DNA from: Hyphomicrobiales bacterium
GTDB lineage: Bacteria; Pseudomonadota; Alphaproteobacteria; Rhizobiales; Rhizobiaceae
Direction of reading: 5' to 3'
Length of the DNA: 64,000 nt
NCBI GenBank assembly: GCA_900471605.1
Contig: UCEY01000046.1
Location: 8,552 to 72,551 of the forward strand
Shown: one piece after another, positions 9,022 through 18,990 of the stretch
Numbering within the stretch: the first letter of the stretch is position 1
Layout of the letters: every line of letters begins with the position of its first letter
The notes under the pieces: generated by a model
Told to the model about the DNA's origin: nothing
Seen by the model: only the letters and a program-made list of their open reading frames with translations
The model's database searches: none
Program-made: the position numbers and the translations under genes

Positions 9022-9059
9022 TCTCCGACGAACAGCCACATCGATTTCAGGAGCCGTCC

Positions 9060-9701
9060 GTGACCTTCACGGGCGGCTCCTGGCATTTTGAGTATTCGGT
9101 TTCCCGGGAAGAACTGGCGGCGGGGACCGAACTCCTGCTCCGCTACCGGGAAAGCCGACAGCGGCGGCCGCGGCGCCTCGCCAGGGCGCTTCTTACCCCG
9201 ACCCTGCTGTTCGTGCCGTTCCTCGTCTTCGTCGCGATGACCTATCTCGACGACTTCCTGAGGTGGCTCTCGGACGAGTGGCGGGCGAGCCTCACCGATG
9301 GCGTCATGCCTTCGCTCGCCGCCATTGCCGGCCTCGTCCTCCTGATCCTGCTGATGACGAAACCCCGCGATACGGCGCTTCCGGCATCGACGATCCGGCA
9401 CGAGGAGCGCGACGTCTATCATGTGCGGGCAACGGCCGACACAACGACGCTTCGCGCTCATGCCGACGGCATGGCCGTGGAGCTGGATGTAAGGGGCCTT
9501 CAGGAAATCGTCGATCTCGACGGCTGGCTTCTGCTTCTCCACGCCGACGGGCCGGTCCTGCTGCCGCGACGCATCTTTCCCGACGACGAGGCGGCGAACA
9601 GCTTCATCACGTTTATCCGCAGCCTGATCCGCCGCAAATGGCGCCTCCGCTGGAGCGCCAGGCGTCCGGACGGGCGCACGAAGGGTGCTGCGGATCTTTG
9701 A
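9060..9701 (+). CDS. YcxB-like membrane protein
   Basis: 213 residues from the GTG at 9060, chosen because AGGAG lies six bases upstream; an alternative GTG at 9018 overlaps the infB stop. Layout: a short N-terminal strand region (FTGGSWHFEYSVSREE), two adjacent membrane helices (LLTPTLLFVPFLVFVAMTYL and LAAIAGLVLLILLM), then a cytoplasmic domain with DLRGLQEIVD-like and LLLHADGPVLLPRRIF segments typical of the YcxB-like C-terminal domain. Function unknown. It directly follows infB, where rbfA-truB is found in many bacteria; those genes are not in this window. Confidence 0.6.
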   Translation: MTFTGGSWHFEYSVSREELAAGTELLLRYRESRQRRPRRLARALLTPTLLFVPFLVFVAMTYLDDFLRWLSDEWRASLTDGVMPSLAAIAGLVLLILLMTKPRDTALPASTIRHEERDVYHVRATADTTTLRAHADGMAVELDVRGLQEIVDLDGWLLLLHADGPVLLPRRIFPDDEAANSFITFIRSLIRRKWRLRWSARRPDGRTKGAADL

Positions 9702-9811
9702 ATCCACCCCTTGATCGGCGCCTGTCCAACCATGGCAAAAATTTTCAGCTTCTACCGGAGAGCTCGCAACGGTAAGCATCTATCCGCATTTGAGTTTCAG
9801 AGGAGGACAAC

Positions 9812-10570
9812 ATGGCTGTTTCATTCGACCTGACGGGCAAGACCGCGATCGTCACCGGCGCCAATACGGGCCTCGGCCAGGCGATATCGGTAGCGCTGGC
9901 ACAGGCCGGCGCGGATGTGGCGCTGGTCGGCCGCTCCTCCATGGCCGACACGGAAGCCGCGGTCGGTGCGGCCGGCGGACGCAGCCTGTCGATCCAGGCG
10001 GATCTTTCGACGCTCGAACCGGTCGATCGGATCATCAGCGAAACGGTCGCATGGACCGGACGTGCCGATATCCTCGTCAACAATGCCGGGATCATCCGCC
10101 GGGCGGACGCGATCGACTTCACCGAGGCCGACTGGGACGCGGTGATGGACGTGAACCTGAAGACCGTGTTCTTCCTCTCCCAGGCGTTTGCGCGCCGGCT
10201 GATCGGCGAGGGCAAGGGCGGCAAGATCGTCAACATCGCCTCGCTGCTTTCCTTCCAGGGCGGCATCCGCATTCCTTCCTATACCGCCTCGAAGAGCGGC
10301 CTCGCCGGCCTGACCCGGCTTCTCGCCTGCGAATGGGCAGCCAAGGGCATCAACGTCAACGCCATCGCGCCGGGCTATTTCTCGACCAACAACACCGAGG
10401 CGCTGCGCAACGATCCGGACCGCAACTCGGCAATCCTGGGGCGCATTCCGGCCGGGCACTGGGGCCAGCCGGAGGAGCTTGGCGGCGCCGCCGTATTCCT
10501 CGCCTCGCCGGCCGCCGACTATATCCACGGCATCGTGCTGCCGGTCGATGGCGGCTGGCTGGCGCGGTAA
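9812..10570 (+). CDS. kduD: 2-dehydro-3-deoxy-D-gluconate 5-dehydrogenase (KduD-type SDR)
   Basis: Short-chain dehydrogenase, 252 residues. Rossmann motif TGANTGLG (15-22), NNAG (90-93), and catalytic Ser144, Tyr157 and Lys161 (YTASK). The spacing and the sequences INVNAIAPGYFSTNNTEALR and IPAGHWGQPEELGGAAVFL match the KduD/2-deoxy-D-gluconate 3-dehydrogenase group, which interconverts diketo-deoxyuronates in pectin/alginate breakdown. A strong site (GAGGAGGAC) precedes the ATG. No other kdu gene is nearby, so the substrate is uncertain; a general sugar-acid SDR is the alternative. Confidence 0.75.
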   Translation: MAVSFDLTGKTAIVTGANTGLGQAISVALAQAGADVALVGRSSMADTEAAVGAAGGRSLSIQADLSTLEPVDRIISETVAWTGRADILVNNAGIIRRADAIDFTEADWDAVMDVNLKTVFFLSQAFARRLIGEGKGGKIVNIASLLSFQGGIRIPSYTASKSGLAGLTRLLACEWAAKGINVNAIAPGYFSTNNTEALRNDPDRNSAILGRIPAGHWGQPEELGGAAVFLASPAADYIHGIVLPVDGGWLAR

Positions 10571-10826
10571 GCGCCCGCCGCCTCATTTTTCGGCAAAGGC
10601 CAGGCCATCCAGGCGCGAACCAAGTCGCGATTGCCGATCTGCGTGAATTTGATCGGCATCCTCAAGATTTATTAGTTGCCATTTCTACTCATGTTTATTA
10701 TCCGGTAGCTGCAACATCGCGAACCCGGCGGCAATGCCGGCGGCGTTCCGATGTCCCGTTTCCGCCATTGCCGATCGGCGTTCAAGCGTCATCCGCCATG
10801 CCGAACTGTCCGGAGTATCGCCTGCC

Positions 10827-12002
10827 ATGCCCGCTGCCCTGAAGCCCGCTTTTTCGATGCGCCAGCCGATCAGGAGCCGGTTACCGATCGCTCTCGCGGC
10901 GCTTGCAATGGCAGCTTCGACGGCGATGGCGCAGGCGCCGGATGCTTCAACGCAAGCCCCGCCACAGCCTCAGGCGACGTCGCCTTCCGGTGCGCACGCA
11001 AACCCCGCCGCTCCTGCTACGCAGGCAGCGCCGACAACGTCCCGCACGACACCGAGCGAACCGGCGGCATCTCCGACTGCAATATCGCCCGCGGCGCCGG
11101 CCGCCGCACAGCCGACCAACCCCGTCGCCCCGCAACCGAGCGCTTCCGCGCCGCAGCCGGCCGCACCGGCCGAAACACCGGCCAACAATACCGCCCAGCC
11201 CGCACCCGCCCAGGCACCGGCTGCCCGCCAGCCGATCGACATGTTCACGCAGTTCCTGGAGCCGGGCCAGCGTTCGGACCTGCCGCACAACCTCTCCCCC
11301 TGGGGCATGTTCATGGCGGCAGACTGGGTGGTCAAAGGTGTGATGATCGGGCTTGCCTTCGCCTCGCTGATCACCTGGACGGTCTGGCTCGCGAAGACGC
11401 TGGAACTCGCAGGCGCCCGCGCCCGCGCCGCACGGACGCTGAAAATCATCCGCAGCTCCCGCACGCTTTCGGAAGCCGTCGGCGCCGCCGGTGGCCGAGG
11501 CGGCCCCGCCGCGCTGATGCTGCGGTCCGCGGCCGAAGAAATGCAGCTCTCCGAAGCAGCCCTCGACCATGCCCATGGCGACGGGCTGAAGGAGCGGGTC
11601 GGCTCGGCGCTTTCCCGCATCGAGGCTTATGCCGGCCGGCGGATGTCGCGCGGCACCGGCGTGCTCGCGACAATCGGTTCCACCGCGCCGTTCGTCGGCC
11701 TGTTCGGCACCGTTTGGGGCATCATGAACGCCTTTATCGGCATTTCGGAATCGCAGACCACCAATCTCGCCGTCGTCGCGCCGGGCATCGCGGAAGCGCT
11801 GCTGGCCACCGCGATCGGCCTCGTTGCGGCCATTCCGGCAGTCGTCATCTACAACGTCTTTGCCCGCTCGATCACCGGCTATCGCCAGCTGCTGGCGGAT
11901 GCCGCAGCCGGCGTGGAACGGCTGGTGAGCCGCGACCTCGATTTCCGCAAGGTCCCTCCGGGCAGCCGCAAGGCGCCGGTCTCGCTTGTGGCGGGAGGCT
12001 GA
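10827..12002 (+). CDS. exbB: TonB-system energiser ExbB
   Basis: Inner-membrane proton channel subunit that powers TonB. About 391 residues from the ATG at 10827 (another ATG at 10857 gives MRQPIRSRLPIALAALAMAA, a good signal sequence). Residues ~35-140 are a long Ala/Pro-rich periplasmic extension, common in alphaproteobacterial ExbB. The first core membrane helix is VVKGVMIGLAFASLITWTVW, and the conserved MotA/TolQ/ExbB block is GTGVLATIGSTAPFVGLFGT followed by VWGIMNAFIGI and a final helix. exbD starts six bases downstream. The 256 bases upstream (10571-10826) hold no gene; I found no convincing iron-box there. Confidence 0.9.
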   Translation: MPAALKPAFSMRQPIRSRLPIALAALAMAASTAMAQAPDASTQAPPQPQATSPSGAHANPAAPATQAAPTTSRTTPSEPAASPTAISPAAPAAAQPTNPVAPQPSASAPQPAAPAETPANNTAQPAPAQAPAARQPIDMFTQFLEPGQRSDLPHNLSPWGMFMAADWVVKGVMIGLAFASLITWTVWLAKTLELAGARARAARTLKIIRSSRTLSEAVGAAGGRGGPAALMLRSAAEEMQLSEAALDHAHGDGLKERVGSALSRIEAYAGRRMSRGTGVLATIGSTAPFVGLFGTVWGIMNAFIGISESQTTNLAVVAPGIAEALLATAIGLVAAIPAVVIYNVFARSITGYRQLLADAAAGVERLVSRDLDFRKVPPGSRKAPVSLVAGG

Positions 12003-12008
12003 TCGACC

Positions 12009-12508
<500 letters not shown>

Positions 12509-12512
<4 letters not shown>

Positions 12513-13537
12513 GCCTTGTCCTCTCGCAGACAGGTCCGGGCGGACGCGTCGGCGAGCTGGCGCTGTGGGGCGCTGCCGGGCTGGTGATGCTGACCGTGCA
12601 TTTCGGCGCGGCTGCTTATCTGATGCGCGAACAGCCGGAGGTGCTCGCCGACAACTCACCGCCGGCAGCGATCATGATCGAGCTGGCGCCGGAACCGGAA
12701 TCCGCCAATACCGAGGAAGAACAGATCTCTCCTGATATGCAGGAGCAGGAACAGGTGATGAGCGAGCAGGCCCAGCCGGTCGAGGAACCGCAGCCGGAGC
12801 CCGTGGAGAAGCCGCAGCCCGAACCCGAGCCGATGCCGGAGCCCGTTGCCGAACCTGTCGAGCAACCCGTCGAGCCGCCGCCGCAGGAGGTTGCCGAACC
12901 GGTGGAGCCCGAACCGGTGCAGCCGCCGGTCGCCGAACCATTGCCGGAACCCCAGGTCACCGAAACCATCCCCCAGCCGCTGCCGGAACCGATCGAGGAG
13001 ATCAAGCCGGTCGACGAACAGATGACGGCGGCACTGGACAATGTCGAAGTGCCTCTGCCGGCAGTGCGGCCTGAGCCGCCCCCGGTCGCCGAAAAGCAGC
13101 CGGAACGGCCGAAAAAGCCGGAACCCAAAAAGGAGCCGGTGAAGAAGGTCCAGAAGCCGAAGCAGCAACAGCAGCAGCAGGCCCAGCCGGATATGGCCGA
13201 GGCGAAGATCCAGGCCAAGCAATCGGACCGCACCGCCGCCAGCCAGAATTCCACGAGCCTCTTCTCTTCATCGGTCTCGCCGCAGCAGTGGAAAAACCGC
13301 GTGGGCGTAAAGATCCAGCGATACGCGCGCCGTTGCCCCGGTAATGGTGCCGGTAGTGCTATGGTGCGTTTCTATTTCGATGGCGGCGGCAATGTAACGA
13401 AAGCTTCGGTGACACGGTCTTCGGGTGACTCAGCGATCGATGATTACATCGTTTCGGCAGTTCAGCGGGCTTCACCGATTCCAACACCGCCACCGGGCGT
13501 GCAAAGTTACCTCGATCAGCCACTGACTTGCCAATAA
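12509..13537 (+). CDS. tonB: Energy transducer TonB
   Basis: Spans the periplasm to energise outer-membrane receptors. 342 residues: a single N-terminal membrane anchor (ALWGAAGLVMLTVHFGAAAYL, about 15-35), a very long Glu/Pro-rich stretch with many EPxP and QPEP units (about 75-190), a Lys/Gln-rich segment, and a C-terminal TonB domain (about 250-342) ending YLDQPLTCQ. The usual YP motif region reads KIQRYARRCPGN. Third gene of exbB-exbD-tonB. No TonB-dependent receptor is in the window, so the substrate (siderophore, haem or other) cannot be told. Confidence 0.9.
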
Positions 13538-13586
13538 GGATCGGCTATAGGCGGAATATCCCTATTTGAATTGCCGGATATTTGCC

Positions 13587-14576
13587 ATGCACATCCCCCT
13601 CCAAGAAGCCGAAACGCTCGTGCAGAGCGTTTTCGAAGCGAATGGCGTTCTGACCGATACCGCCCGCTCCGTGGCCCGCGCGCTCGTGCATGCGGAAGCT
13701 GCCGGGCAATACGGCCATGGGCTCCGGCGGGTTCCCGCCTATATCGGCCAGGCGCGCTCCGGCAAGGTGGATGGCAAGGCCAAGGCCGTCGCCACCCGGC
13801 CGCGGCCGGCGGTGCTTCTCGTCGATGCGGCGTTCGGCTACGCCTATCCGGCCTTCGACATCGCGGTCGCCGAACTGCCGGCAATCGCACGGGAACAGGG
13901 TATCGCGCTCGGCGCCGTCCACCGCTCGCACCATGCGGGCGTCATGGCGCTGACCGTGGAGCGGTTTGCCGAGCAGGGCCTGATGGCGCTGATGTTTGCC
14001 AATGCGCCGGCCTCCATGGCGGCCTGGGGCGGCAGGAGGCGGCTGTTCGGCACCAACCCGATCGCCTTCGCGACGCCGGTCGCCGGCGAGGATCCGCTGG
14101 TGATCGATCTGGCTCTGTCGACCGTCGCGGCCGGCAAGATCATGGCCGCGCGCCAGAGGGGCGAGAGCATTCCCGAAGGCTGGGCCTTCGACGCCAATGG
14201 CAAGCCGACGACCGACCCGCACGAGGCCCACAGGGGCCTGATGGCGCCCTCCGGCGGTGCCAAGGGTGCCGCGCTGGCGCTGATGGTGGAAGTCCTCTCG
14301 GCGGGCCTGACCGGCTCGAGTTTTTCCTATGAGGCGAGCTCGTTCATGGACGAGAAAGGCCCGCCGCCCTCGGTCGGCCAGACGCTTGTTGTCATCGATC
14401 CTTCCGCGAGCGCTGCCTCGGCTGCCGAGCGGATCGCCGGACTCGCGACGGAAATGGCCTCGGAAGAAGGCGTACGCCTGCCCGGCCGGCGCGGCCAGAA
14501 CGCGCGACGGGCGGCGATCGAGCAGGGGCTGGACGTCGAGGACGACGTGATCGCCGCGATCAGGGCGCTGGCCTAG
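13587..14576 (+). CDS. Ldh-family (malate/L-lactate/ureidoglycolate-type) oxidoreductase
   Basis: NAD(P)-dependent 2-hydroxy/2-keto acid dehydrogenase of the Ldh_2 family, about 329 residues. Family features: N-terminal helical part with YGHGLRRVPAYI, the block IALGAVHRSHHAGV with the catalytic His, RRRLFGTNPIAFATP (nucleotide region) and GGAKGAALALMVEVLSAGLTG. I use the ATG at 13587; an upstream TTG in frame has no ribosome site. It lies 49 bases after tonB on the same strand and may be read through from it. It ends seven bases from the convergent permease gene. The exact substrate is not determinable. Confidence 0.8.
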   Translation: MHIPLQEAETLVQSVFEANGVLTDTARSVARALVHAEAAGQYGHGLRRVPAYIGQARSGKVDGKAKAVATRPRPAVLLVDAAFGYAYPAFDIAVAELPAIAREQGIALGAVHRSHHAGVMALTVERFAEQGLMALMFANAPASMAAWGGRRRLFGTNPIAFATPVAGEDPLVIDLALSTVAAGKIMAARQRGESIPEGWAFDANGKPTTDPHEAHRGLMAPSGGAKGAALALMVEVLSAGLTGSSFSYEASSFMDEKGPPPSVGQTLVVIDPSASAASAAERIAGLATEMASEEGVRLPGRRGQNARRAAIEQGLDVEDDVIAAIRALA

Positions 14577-14583
14577 GCCCGGA

Positions 14584-15969
14584 TCAAGCCCTGAGCGCTG
14601 CGGCCGGCGACTGGCGGTAGGCGAGGACCGCCGGCACGGCGGAAAGGACTGCCGACGCGGAAAGCAGGATAAGCGCCATGCGCAGGTCCTCGCCGGTAAA
14701 ACCGACCGGCAGGATGATGCCGCTCTTGACGGTAAACGCATTGGCGATCATCTGCGCGGCGGCAAGGCCGGTCATGAAACCGAGGCCGATGCCGAGCGCG
14801 ACCAGCAGGAAAAGCTCGAGCCAGACGATCGCAAACACCGAGAGCCGGGGCGCGCCAAAAGCCCGCAGCGCGCCGATCTGGCGCCGCCGCTGGCCGATAT
14901 GGGTAACGGTAACGAGAACCAGCGCGGCCGCCACCAGCCCTTGAGAGCCGGCCGCGACGGCGCTCAGAACCATCTTGGCATCGCCGAGCGTCGCATAGAG
15001 GCTGGTCAGCACCTCGCCCGGGAAAACCGCAAGCGTATTGCCTTTGCGATACTCCTGACGGAGCTTGTAGGCATCGGCAATCGTCTTCGGCTTCACCAGA
15101 ACAGCGGGGAGGCCCGGCGCATCGGCGGCGAAGTCCTCGTCGATATCAGCATCGGCATCGATGGCGCCGTGATGGTCGTGATCCTCGTCGGCATGCGTGT
15201 CGCGAACGCCAGCAGCAGGCGCTTCACCTTCGTGCCGATGATCTCCGGCATGTTCTGGCGCCGCTTCCAGCGGCGAGTGGCCATGTTCATCAGTGACGGC
15301 CGCCGCCTGGGTTACCTGGAGAGCTTCGCCTTCGTGATGCTCGTCCTGCTCATGGTCATGATCGTGGCCGAGGCCATGGACGTGCCAGACGGCCTGGATC
15401 GGCACCAGAATGGCGCGGTCCCAGGGCGTGCCCGTCGGCGGCAGCTTGCCGGTCACCTGGTACACGACACCCGCATGGGTCTCGCCGCCCATCTGCGCCG
15501 TGCCGTGCATGGGCTTGATTTCGGCCCCCAGCGGCAGCTTCACGGCCGCGCCGACCACCGCTTCGCCTTCTTTCTCGAACAGGCGACCTTCGGCGAAACC
15601 GGAAACGGTGCTCCCGATCAGCGCGCGGGTCGTGCCGACCAGCGGGTAGCCGGCGAAGGAATCGCCGAAACCGACCGGCGCCACCCAGGCGACGCGCGGA
15701 TCCTTCGAAAGCTTCGCCAGCACCTCGCCCGGCATCAGCGGCAGCGGTGCCGGCTGCAGGAAGATCGAGGAGAGCACGAGTTGGGTTTCGCTGCCCGCCG
15801 CGCCGATGACCAGATCGAACTTGTCGGCGGCGCGGGCACTGCCGAGACGCAAGGCGCGTTCTTGCAGCGTGACGGTGACGCCAAGCGCGGTCGCAAGCGC
15901 CACCAACAGCACGACCACGACAGCGCCCGCCCAGAGACGGCGCAGATCGGCGAGAATGAAACGGATCAT
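14584..15969 (-). CDS. FtsX/MacB-type ABC permease with His-rich periplasmic segment
   Basis: 461 residues: one N-terminal membrane helix (VVVVLLVALATALGVTV), a large MacB_PCD-like periplasmic domain, and three C-terminal helices (LVAAALVLVTVTHIG; FAIVWLELFLLVALGIGLGF; MALILLSASAVLSAVPAVLA). Inserted at about 195-285 is a strikingly His/Asp/Glu-rich segment (HVHGLGHDHDHEQDEHHEG and several later HxH clusters), as seen in metal handling proteins. It is coupled to the ATPase gene by an ATGA overlap. With the ATPase and the CPFC protein it forms a compact ABC system downstream of phoA; a zinc role is inferred, not shown. Confidence 0.8.
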   Translation of the reverse strand: MIRFILADLRRLWAGAVVVVLLVALATALGVTVTLQERALRLGSARAADKFDLVIGAAGSETQLVLSSIFLQPAPLPLMPGEVLAKLSKDPRVAWVAPVGFGDSFAGYPLVGTTRALIGSTVSGFAEGRLFEKEGEAVVGAAVKLPLGAEIKPMHGTAQMGGETHAGVVYQVTGKLPPTGTPWDRAILVPIQAVWHVHGLGHDHDHEQDEHHEGEALQVTQAAAVTDEHGHSPLEAAPEHAGDHRHEGEAPAAGVRDTHADEDHDHHGAIDADADIDEDFAADAPGLPAVLVKPKTIADAYKLRQEYRKGNTLAVFPGEVLTSLYATLGDAKMVLSAVAAGSQGLVAAALVLVTVTHIGQRRRQIGALRAFGAPRLSVFAIVWLELFLLVALGIGLGFMTGLAAAQMIANAFTVKSGIILPVGFTGEDLRMALILLSASAVLSAVPAVLAYRQSPAAALRA

Positions 15970-16655
15970 GCGGCGGCCTCTTCGCGAAGGCTGTCGGCGA
16001 CGATCCTGCCGGCGCCGAGCGTGATGCGGCGGTCGAGCCGGTCGATGAGGCGCTGATCATGGGAAACGACGATCAGCGTGCTTCCCGTTTCGCCAGCCAT
16101 ATCCAGAAGCAGCCGCCCGACCGTTTCGCCGGCCTCCGCATCGAGGCTCGCGGTCGGTTCGTCGGCGACGATCACGCCCGGCTTGCGCAAAACGGCGCGG
16201 GCGATCGCGACGCGCTGCATTTCGCCGCGCGACATGGTCTCGATCCTCTGGTCCGGGCGAGAAAGGCCCACGCCCTTGAGGAGATCGTGCGCACGGGCGA
16301 TCAGCGCCGCGTCGGCGACGCGCGCCAGCCGCGCCGGCAGAAGCACGTTCTCGACCGCCGAGAGACCGGGAAAAAGATGGAAATCCTGCATGACGAGGCC
16401 GACATGTTCTGCCCGCCAGCGATCCCGCGCCGTCTCGGAAAGCCGGGTGATGTCCGCGTCGCTCCAGGCGACCTTGCCGGACGTGGGGCGCTCGAGCCCG
16501 GTCACGATATTGATGAACGTGCTCTTGCCGGAGCCGGAGCCGCCGGTCACGGCAACGCGCTCGCCGGCTCCGATCGTCAGAAAATCGACCCGCAAGACCG
16601 GGCTGCCGAGGCCGGGGAACGATTTGGCCAGATTGTCCAAATGCAGGGAAAGCAT
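15966..16655 (-). CDS. ABC transporter ATP-binding protein, LolD/MacB-like
   Basis: 229 residues. Walker A GGSGSGKST, Q-loop MQDFHLFPGLS, signature MSRGEMQRVAIARA (the usual LSGGQ is altered to MSRGE), Walker B VIVADEPTASLD and switch His in VVSHD. Pairs with the FtsX-type permease downstream. A GTG at 16661 overlaps the stop of the upstream gene (GTGA), but the ATG at 16655 gives the usual N-terminus MLSLHLDNLAKSFPG. The modified signature loop is worth noting but is tolerated in this family. Confidence 0.88.
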   Translation of the reverse strand: MLSLHLDNLAKSFPGLGSPVLRVDFLTIGAGERVAVTGGSGSGKSTFINIVTGLERPTSGKVAWSDADITRLSETARDRWRAEHVGLVMQDFHLFPGLSAVENVLLPARLARVADAALIARAHDLLKGVGLSRPDQRIETMSRGEMQRVAIARAVLRKPGVIVADEPTASLDAEAGETVGRLLLDMAGETGSTLIVVSHDQRLIDRLDRRITLGAGRIVADSLREEAAA

Positions 16656-16657
16656 GG

Positions 16658-17119
16658 TCACGCGGCCTGATATGCGGCGTCGCGGATCCTCAGAAGGCTG
16701 ACAAATCCGGTATCGGGGTCCTTCCAGGAGCCGACGTCGAGCGTGCCGCGCACCTCGATGGTTTCGTTCGCCTGGGTGAAGGTCTGCTTGCGGTGGAGAT
16801 AGATGACGACGATATTGTCGGGCCAGTCGGCATCGGAGGAGCAGAAGGGGCAAAGCGCCATCGGCACTTCGGTCAACACGAAGAAAGCGGCCTCGGCCTT
16901 CAGCGGCGGCGCCATGAAACCGCGGATCGCCACCTCCCGGCCGGCGAGCTTCTTGACCTTGTCGGAGAATTCAAGCCCGAGCACGCCGTACTTGGCGTAG
17001 AGCTCCCCGAAACCGAGATCATCGGCTGCGGCGGAGCGGGCCGACGCCAGAAGCGGCGCGGCGGCGAGGAGGCCCAGCACGGAACGCCGGTTGAACGCGG
17101 GTAAAAAGAGTTCTGTCAT
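16658..17119 (-). CDS. Tat-exported small protein with CPFC motif, linked to ABC system
   Basis: 153 residues. The N-terminus FNRRSVLGLLAAAPLLASARSAAA is a twin-arginine type signal (RR at about 11-12 followed by a hydrophobic run and AxA). The mature part has two beta-rich segments (LAGREVAIRGFMAPPLKAEA, then VRGTLDVGSWKD) and a conserved-looking CPFCSSDADWPDN. It resembles DUF3299-type proteins that accompany FtsX-like ABC genes. The start at 17119 is preceded by AGGAGGG. Coupled to the ATPase. The Cys pair may bind metal or be redox active; this is inference. Confidence 0.7.
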   Translation of the reverse strand: MTELFLPAFNRRSVLGLLAAAPLLASARSAAADDLGFGELYAKYGVLGLEFSDKVKKLAGREVAIRGFMAPPLKAEAAFFVLTEVPMALCPFCSSDADWPDNIVVIYLHRKQTFTQANETIEVRGTLDVGSWKDPDTGFVSLLRIRDAAYQAA

Positions 17120-17140
17120 GAAACCCTCCTGAAACGGCAT

Positions 17141-17163
17141 TCCCGGCCGAGTTCCGGCCGGGA
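17141..17163 (-). other. Stem-loop between phoA and the ABC genes
   Basis: TCCCGGCCG pairs with CGGCCGGGA (9 bp, loop of five) within the 81 bases separating phoA from the CPFC gene. There is no T-tract, so it is not a classic terminator. It may stabilise the phoA mRNA or lower read-through into the ABC genes. Confidence 0.4.
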
Positions 17164-17200
17164 GCATTGTTTTATCACGGGTACGGCCGTCGGCCAGACC

Positions 17201-18952
17201 TTAGTTGGTCTGCTTGCTGCCCAGAGCGAAGGTATCGGCGAGCACCTTGTAGATGTCGCTTTCTTCCATGTAGCCCTTGAAGCCTTCCGAACCGGGGCCG
17301 GCCGACTGCAGGACGACGTCGTCGACCGAATGCACACCGCTGTCGCCGTTCTTGGGGATGTTGCCCTGAACGAAGACTGCACCGGGTACATTCTTGTACT
17401 GTTCGTTGGCGATATATTCCTTCTTCTCGTTCTGGATTGCCGGAACGAACGGGCCATCCATCTTCGGGCGGAAGGTTTCGTAGTGGTCCGGGCCGTTGTT
17501 GGCAGCGAGGAACAGGCGGCGGGAAACGTCGATCTTGTCCGGGTAACCGTCGCCGTTTTCGTCCTTGTAGTTCGGGAAGCCGGCTTCCGCATAGGTGCCG
17601 ACCTTTTCGCGCATTTCGGTGCCCGGCTTGTCGTCATCGACCGTGCCGATGATCGAAACGCCATGGGTGTGGTCGCCGGTGACGACGATCAGCGTATCCG
17701 GATGGGTCTTCTGGAATTCGCGGGCAACGGCGATGGCCTGGTCGAATTCAATGGTTTCGATGACGGCGCGATCCCAGTCGAGCGGATGGGACATCTTGTC
17801 GATCGAGGAGCCTTCGACCATCAGGAAGAAGCCGTCCTGATCCTTGGAAAGGCGATCGAGAGCAACCTTGGTCATGGCGACCAGACCAGGCTGGTTCGGA
17901 TACTTTTCGACGGTGCCCTTCTTCAGGAACTCGCGGTCAAGCGTAACGTCCATGTTGCCCGGATGGAAGAGGCCGAGGAGCAGGCCGTTGGCATTGACGT
18001 TGGCGGCAAGCTCGTTCTTGTCGGTGGCGACGCTGTAGCCCGCATCCTTGAAGAGCTTGATATAATCCTTGTCGTCCTTGCGCTTCGAGCCGGCAGTCGC
18101 CTGCGGCAGGAAGTAGGCGGAACCGCCGCCGAGCAGGACGTCCGGCTTGACGTCGAGCAGCATGCCGACGACATCGGCCTTGTCGTTACGGTTGCGGGTA
18201 TGGGCGACGACGGCAGCCGGAGTGGCGTCTTCGACTTCGGCAGTGACGACGATACCGATCGACTTGCCGGTCTGGCGGCGAACGGCTTCGGCAATGGTTT
18301 CGACCTTCGGGTCGTCCAGCGAGTCAGGCGTACGGTCGGCATAAACGCCGATCGCGTTCACGGCGGTCTTGTGACCGGTCATGTAGGCCGACATCGTGTT
18401 GGCCGAGTCGGTGTCGACGGCGTTGGTTGCCGAGGTGCCGACGAAAGCCATGCGATCGAGATCATCCATGGCGAGACGGCCGTTCGCCTTGCCTTCGGTC
18501 ATGCCCTTGGACATGATGCGGGCAGCCGTGCGGTGCGCGACCGAGAGGCCGTCGCCGAGCAGGAAGATGATGTTCTTGGCCTTCGGGGCAGAGCCCGTGC
18601 CGTAAACGTTCCAGGTGACGGTCTTGGTTTCAGAACCGGCGGACACTTCGACCTTGTAATCACCGGCAGCGGCGATCGTCAGGCCGCGCAGGATGACGGC
18701 AGAACCGAGGACCTTGTCCTTGTTCTTTTCTTCCGCGACGAACTGAACGTCCTTGCCGAGCACGGCCTTGTAGTCCTGGCCGTTGACGGTGATCTTGACG
18801 TCTTCCGGCTTCACGACCGAGTTGAATTCGACCTTGAAGTCGAAGGGCGAGCCGGAGAGAATCGTGGCGCGATCCAGCGGATATACGGTGGCAGCCTGGG
18901 CGGCGCCGGCGAGCACGGTCGAAACGACCAGGGCGGCAAAAATCTTGCGCAT
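17201..18952 (-). CDS. phoA: Alkaline phosphatase (PhoA family)
   Basis: Periplasmic phosphomonoesterase using two zinc and one magnesium ion. 583 residues, longer than the E. coli enzyme. Signal peptide MRKIFAALVVSTVLAGAAQA (1-20); an extra beta-rich N-terminal domain (21-120); then the catalytic domain with metal Asp in LLGDGLS (134), nucleophile Ser183 in TDSANTMSAYMTGHKT, EGSSIDKMSHPLDWDRA, VVTGDHTHG and GVHSVDD (metal His). GAGG precedes the ATG. A PHO-box promoter lies upstream. It is followed by the ABC genes on the same strand. Confidence 0.93.
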   Translation of the reverse strand: MRKIFAALVVSTVLAGAAQAATVYPLDRATILSGSPFDFKVEFNSVVKPEDVKITVNGQDYKAVLGKDVQFVAEEKNKDKVLGSAVILRGLTIAAAGDYKVEVSAGSETKTVTWNVYGTGSAPKAKNIIFLLGDGLSVAHRTAARIMSKGMTEGKANGRLAMDDLDRMAFVGTSATNAVDTDSANTMSAYMTGHKTAVNAIGVYADRTPDSLDDPKVETIAEAVRRQTGKSIGIVVTAEVEDATPAAVVAHTRNRNDKADVVGMLLDVKPDVLLGGGSAYFLPQATAGSKRKDDKDYIKLFKDAGYSVATDKNELAANVNANGLLLGLFHPGNMDVTLDREFLKKGTVEKYPNQPGLVAMTKVALDRLSKDQDGFFLMVEGSSIDKMSHPLDWDRAVIETIEFDQAIAVAREFQKTHPDTLIVVTGDHTHGVSIIGTVDDDKPGTEMREKVGTYAEAGFPNYKDENGDGYPDKIDVSRRLFLAANNGPDHYETFRPKMDGPFVPAIQNEKKEYIANEQYKNVPGAVFVQGNIPKNGDSGVHSVDDVVLQSAGPGSEGFKGYMEESDIYKVLADTFALGSKQTN

Positions 18953-18990
18953 AGTAACCTCACGAAAAGTTCAAAGGGAAGGCGAGGTTT

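Noticed and set aside
6151..9039. A long minus-strand open frame antisense to infB (over 900 codons)
   Set aside because: Rich in Arg/Leu/Asp as expected from reading GC-rich codons backwards; infB on the plus strand is unambiguous.
10571..10826. Possible iron box or promoter (TATTAT with a weak -35) before exbB
   Set aside because: The match to known RirA/Irr/Fur motifs is too poor to report as a feature.
12770..13100. Repeat array in tonB
   Set aside because: Codon-level Glu/Pro repeats of the periplasm-spanning arm, normal for TonB.
17141..17163. Terminator separating phoA from the ABC genes
   Set aside because: The stem is good, but no T run follows; kept only as a stem-loop.
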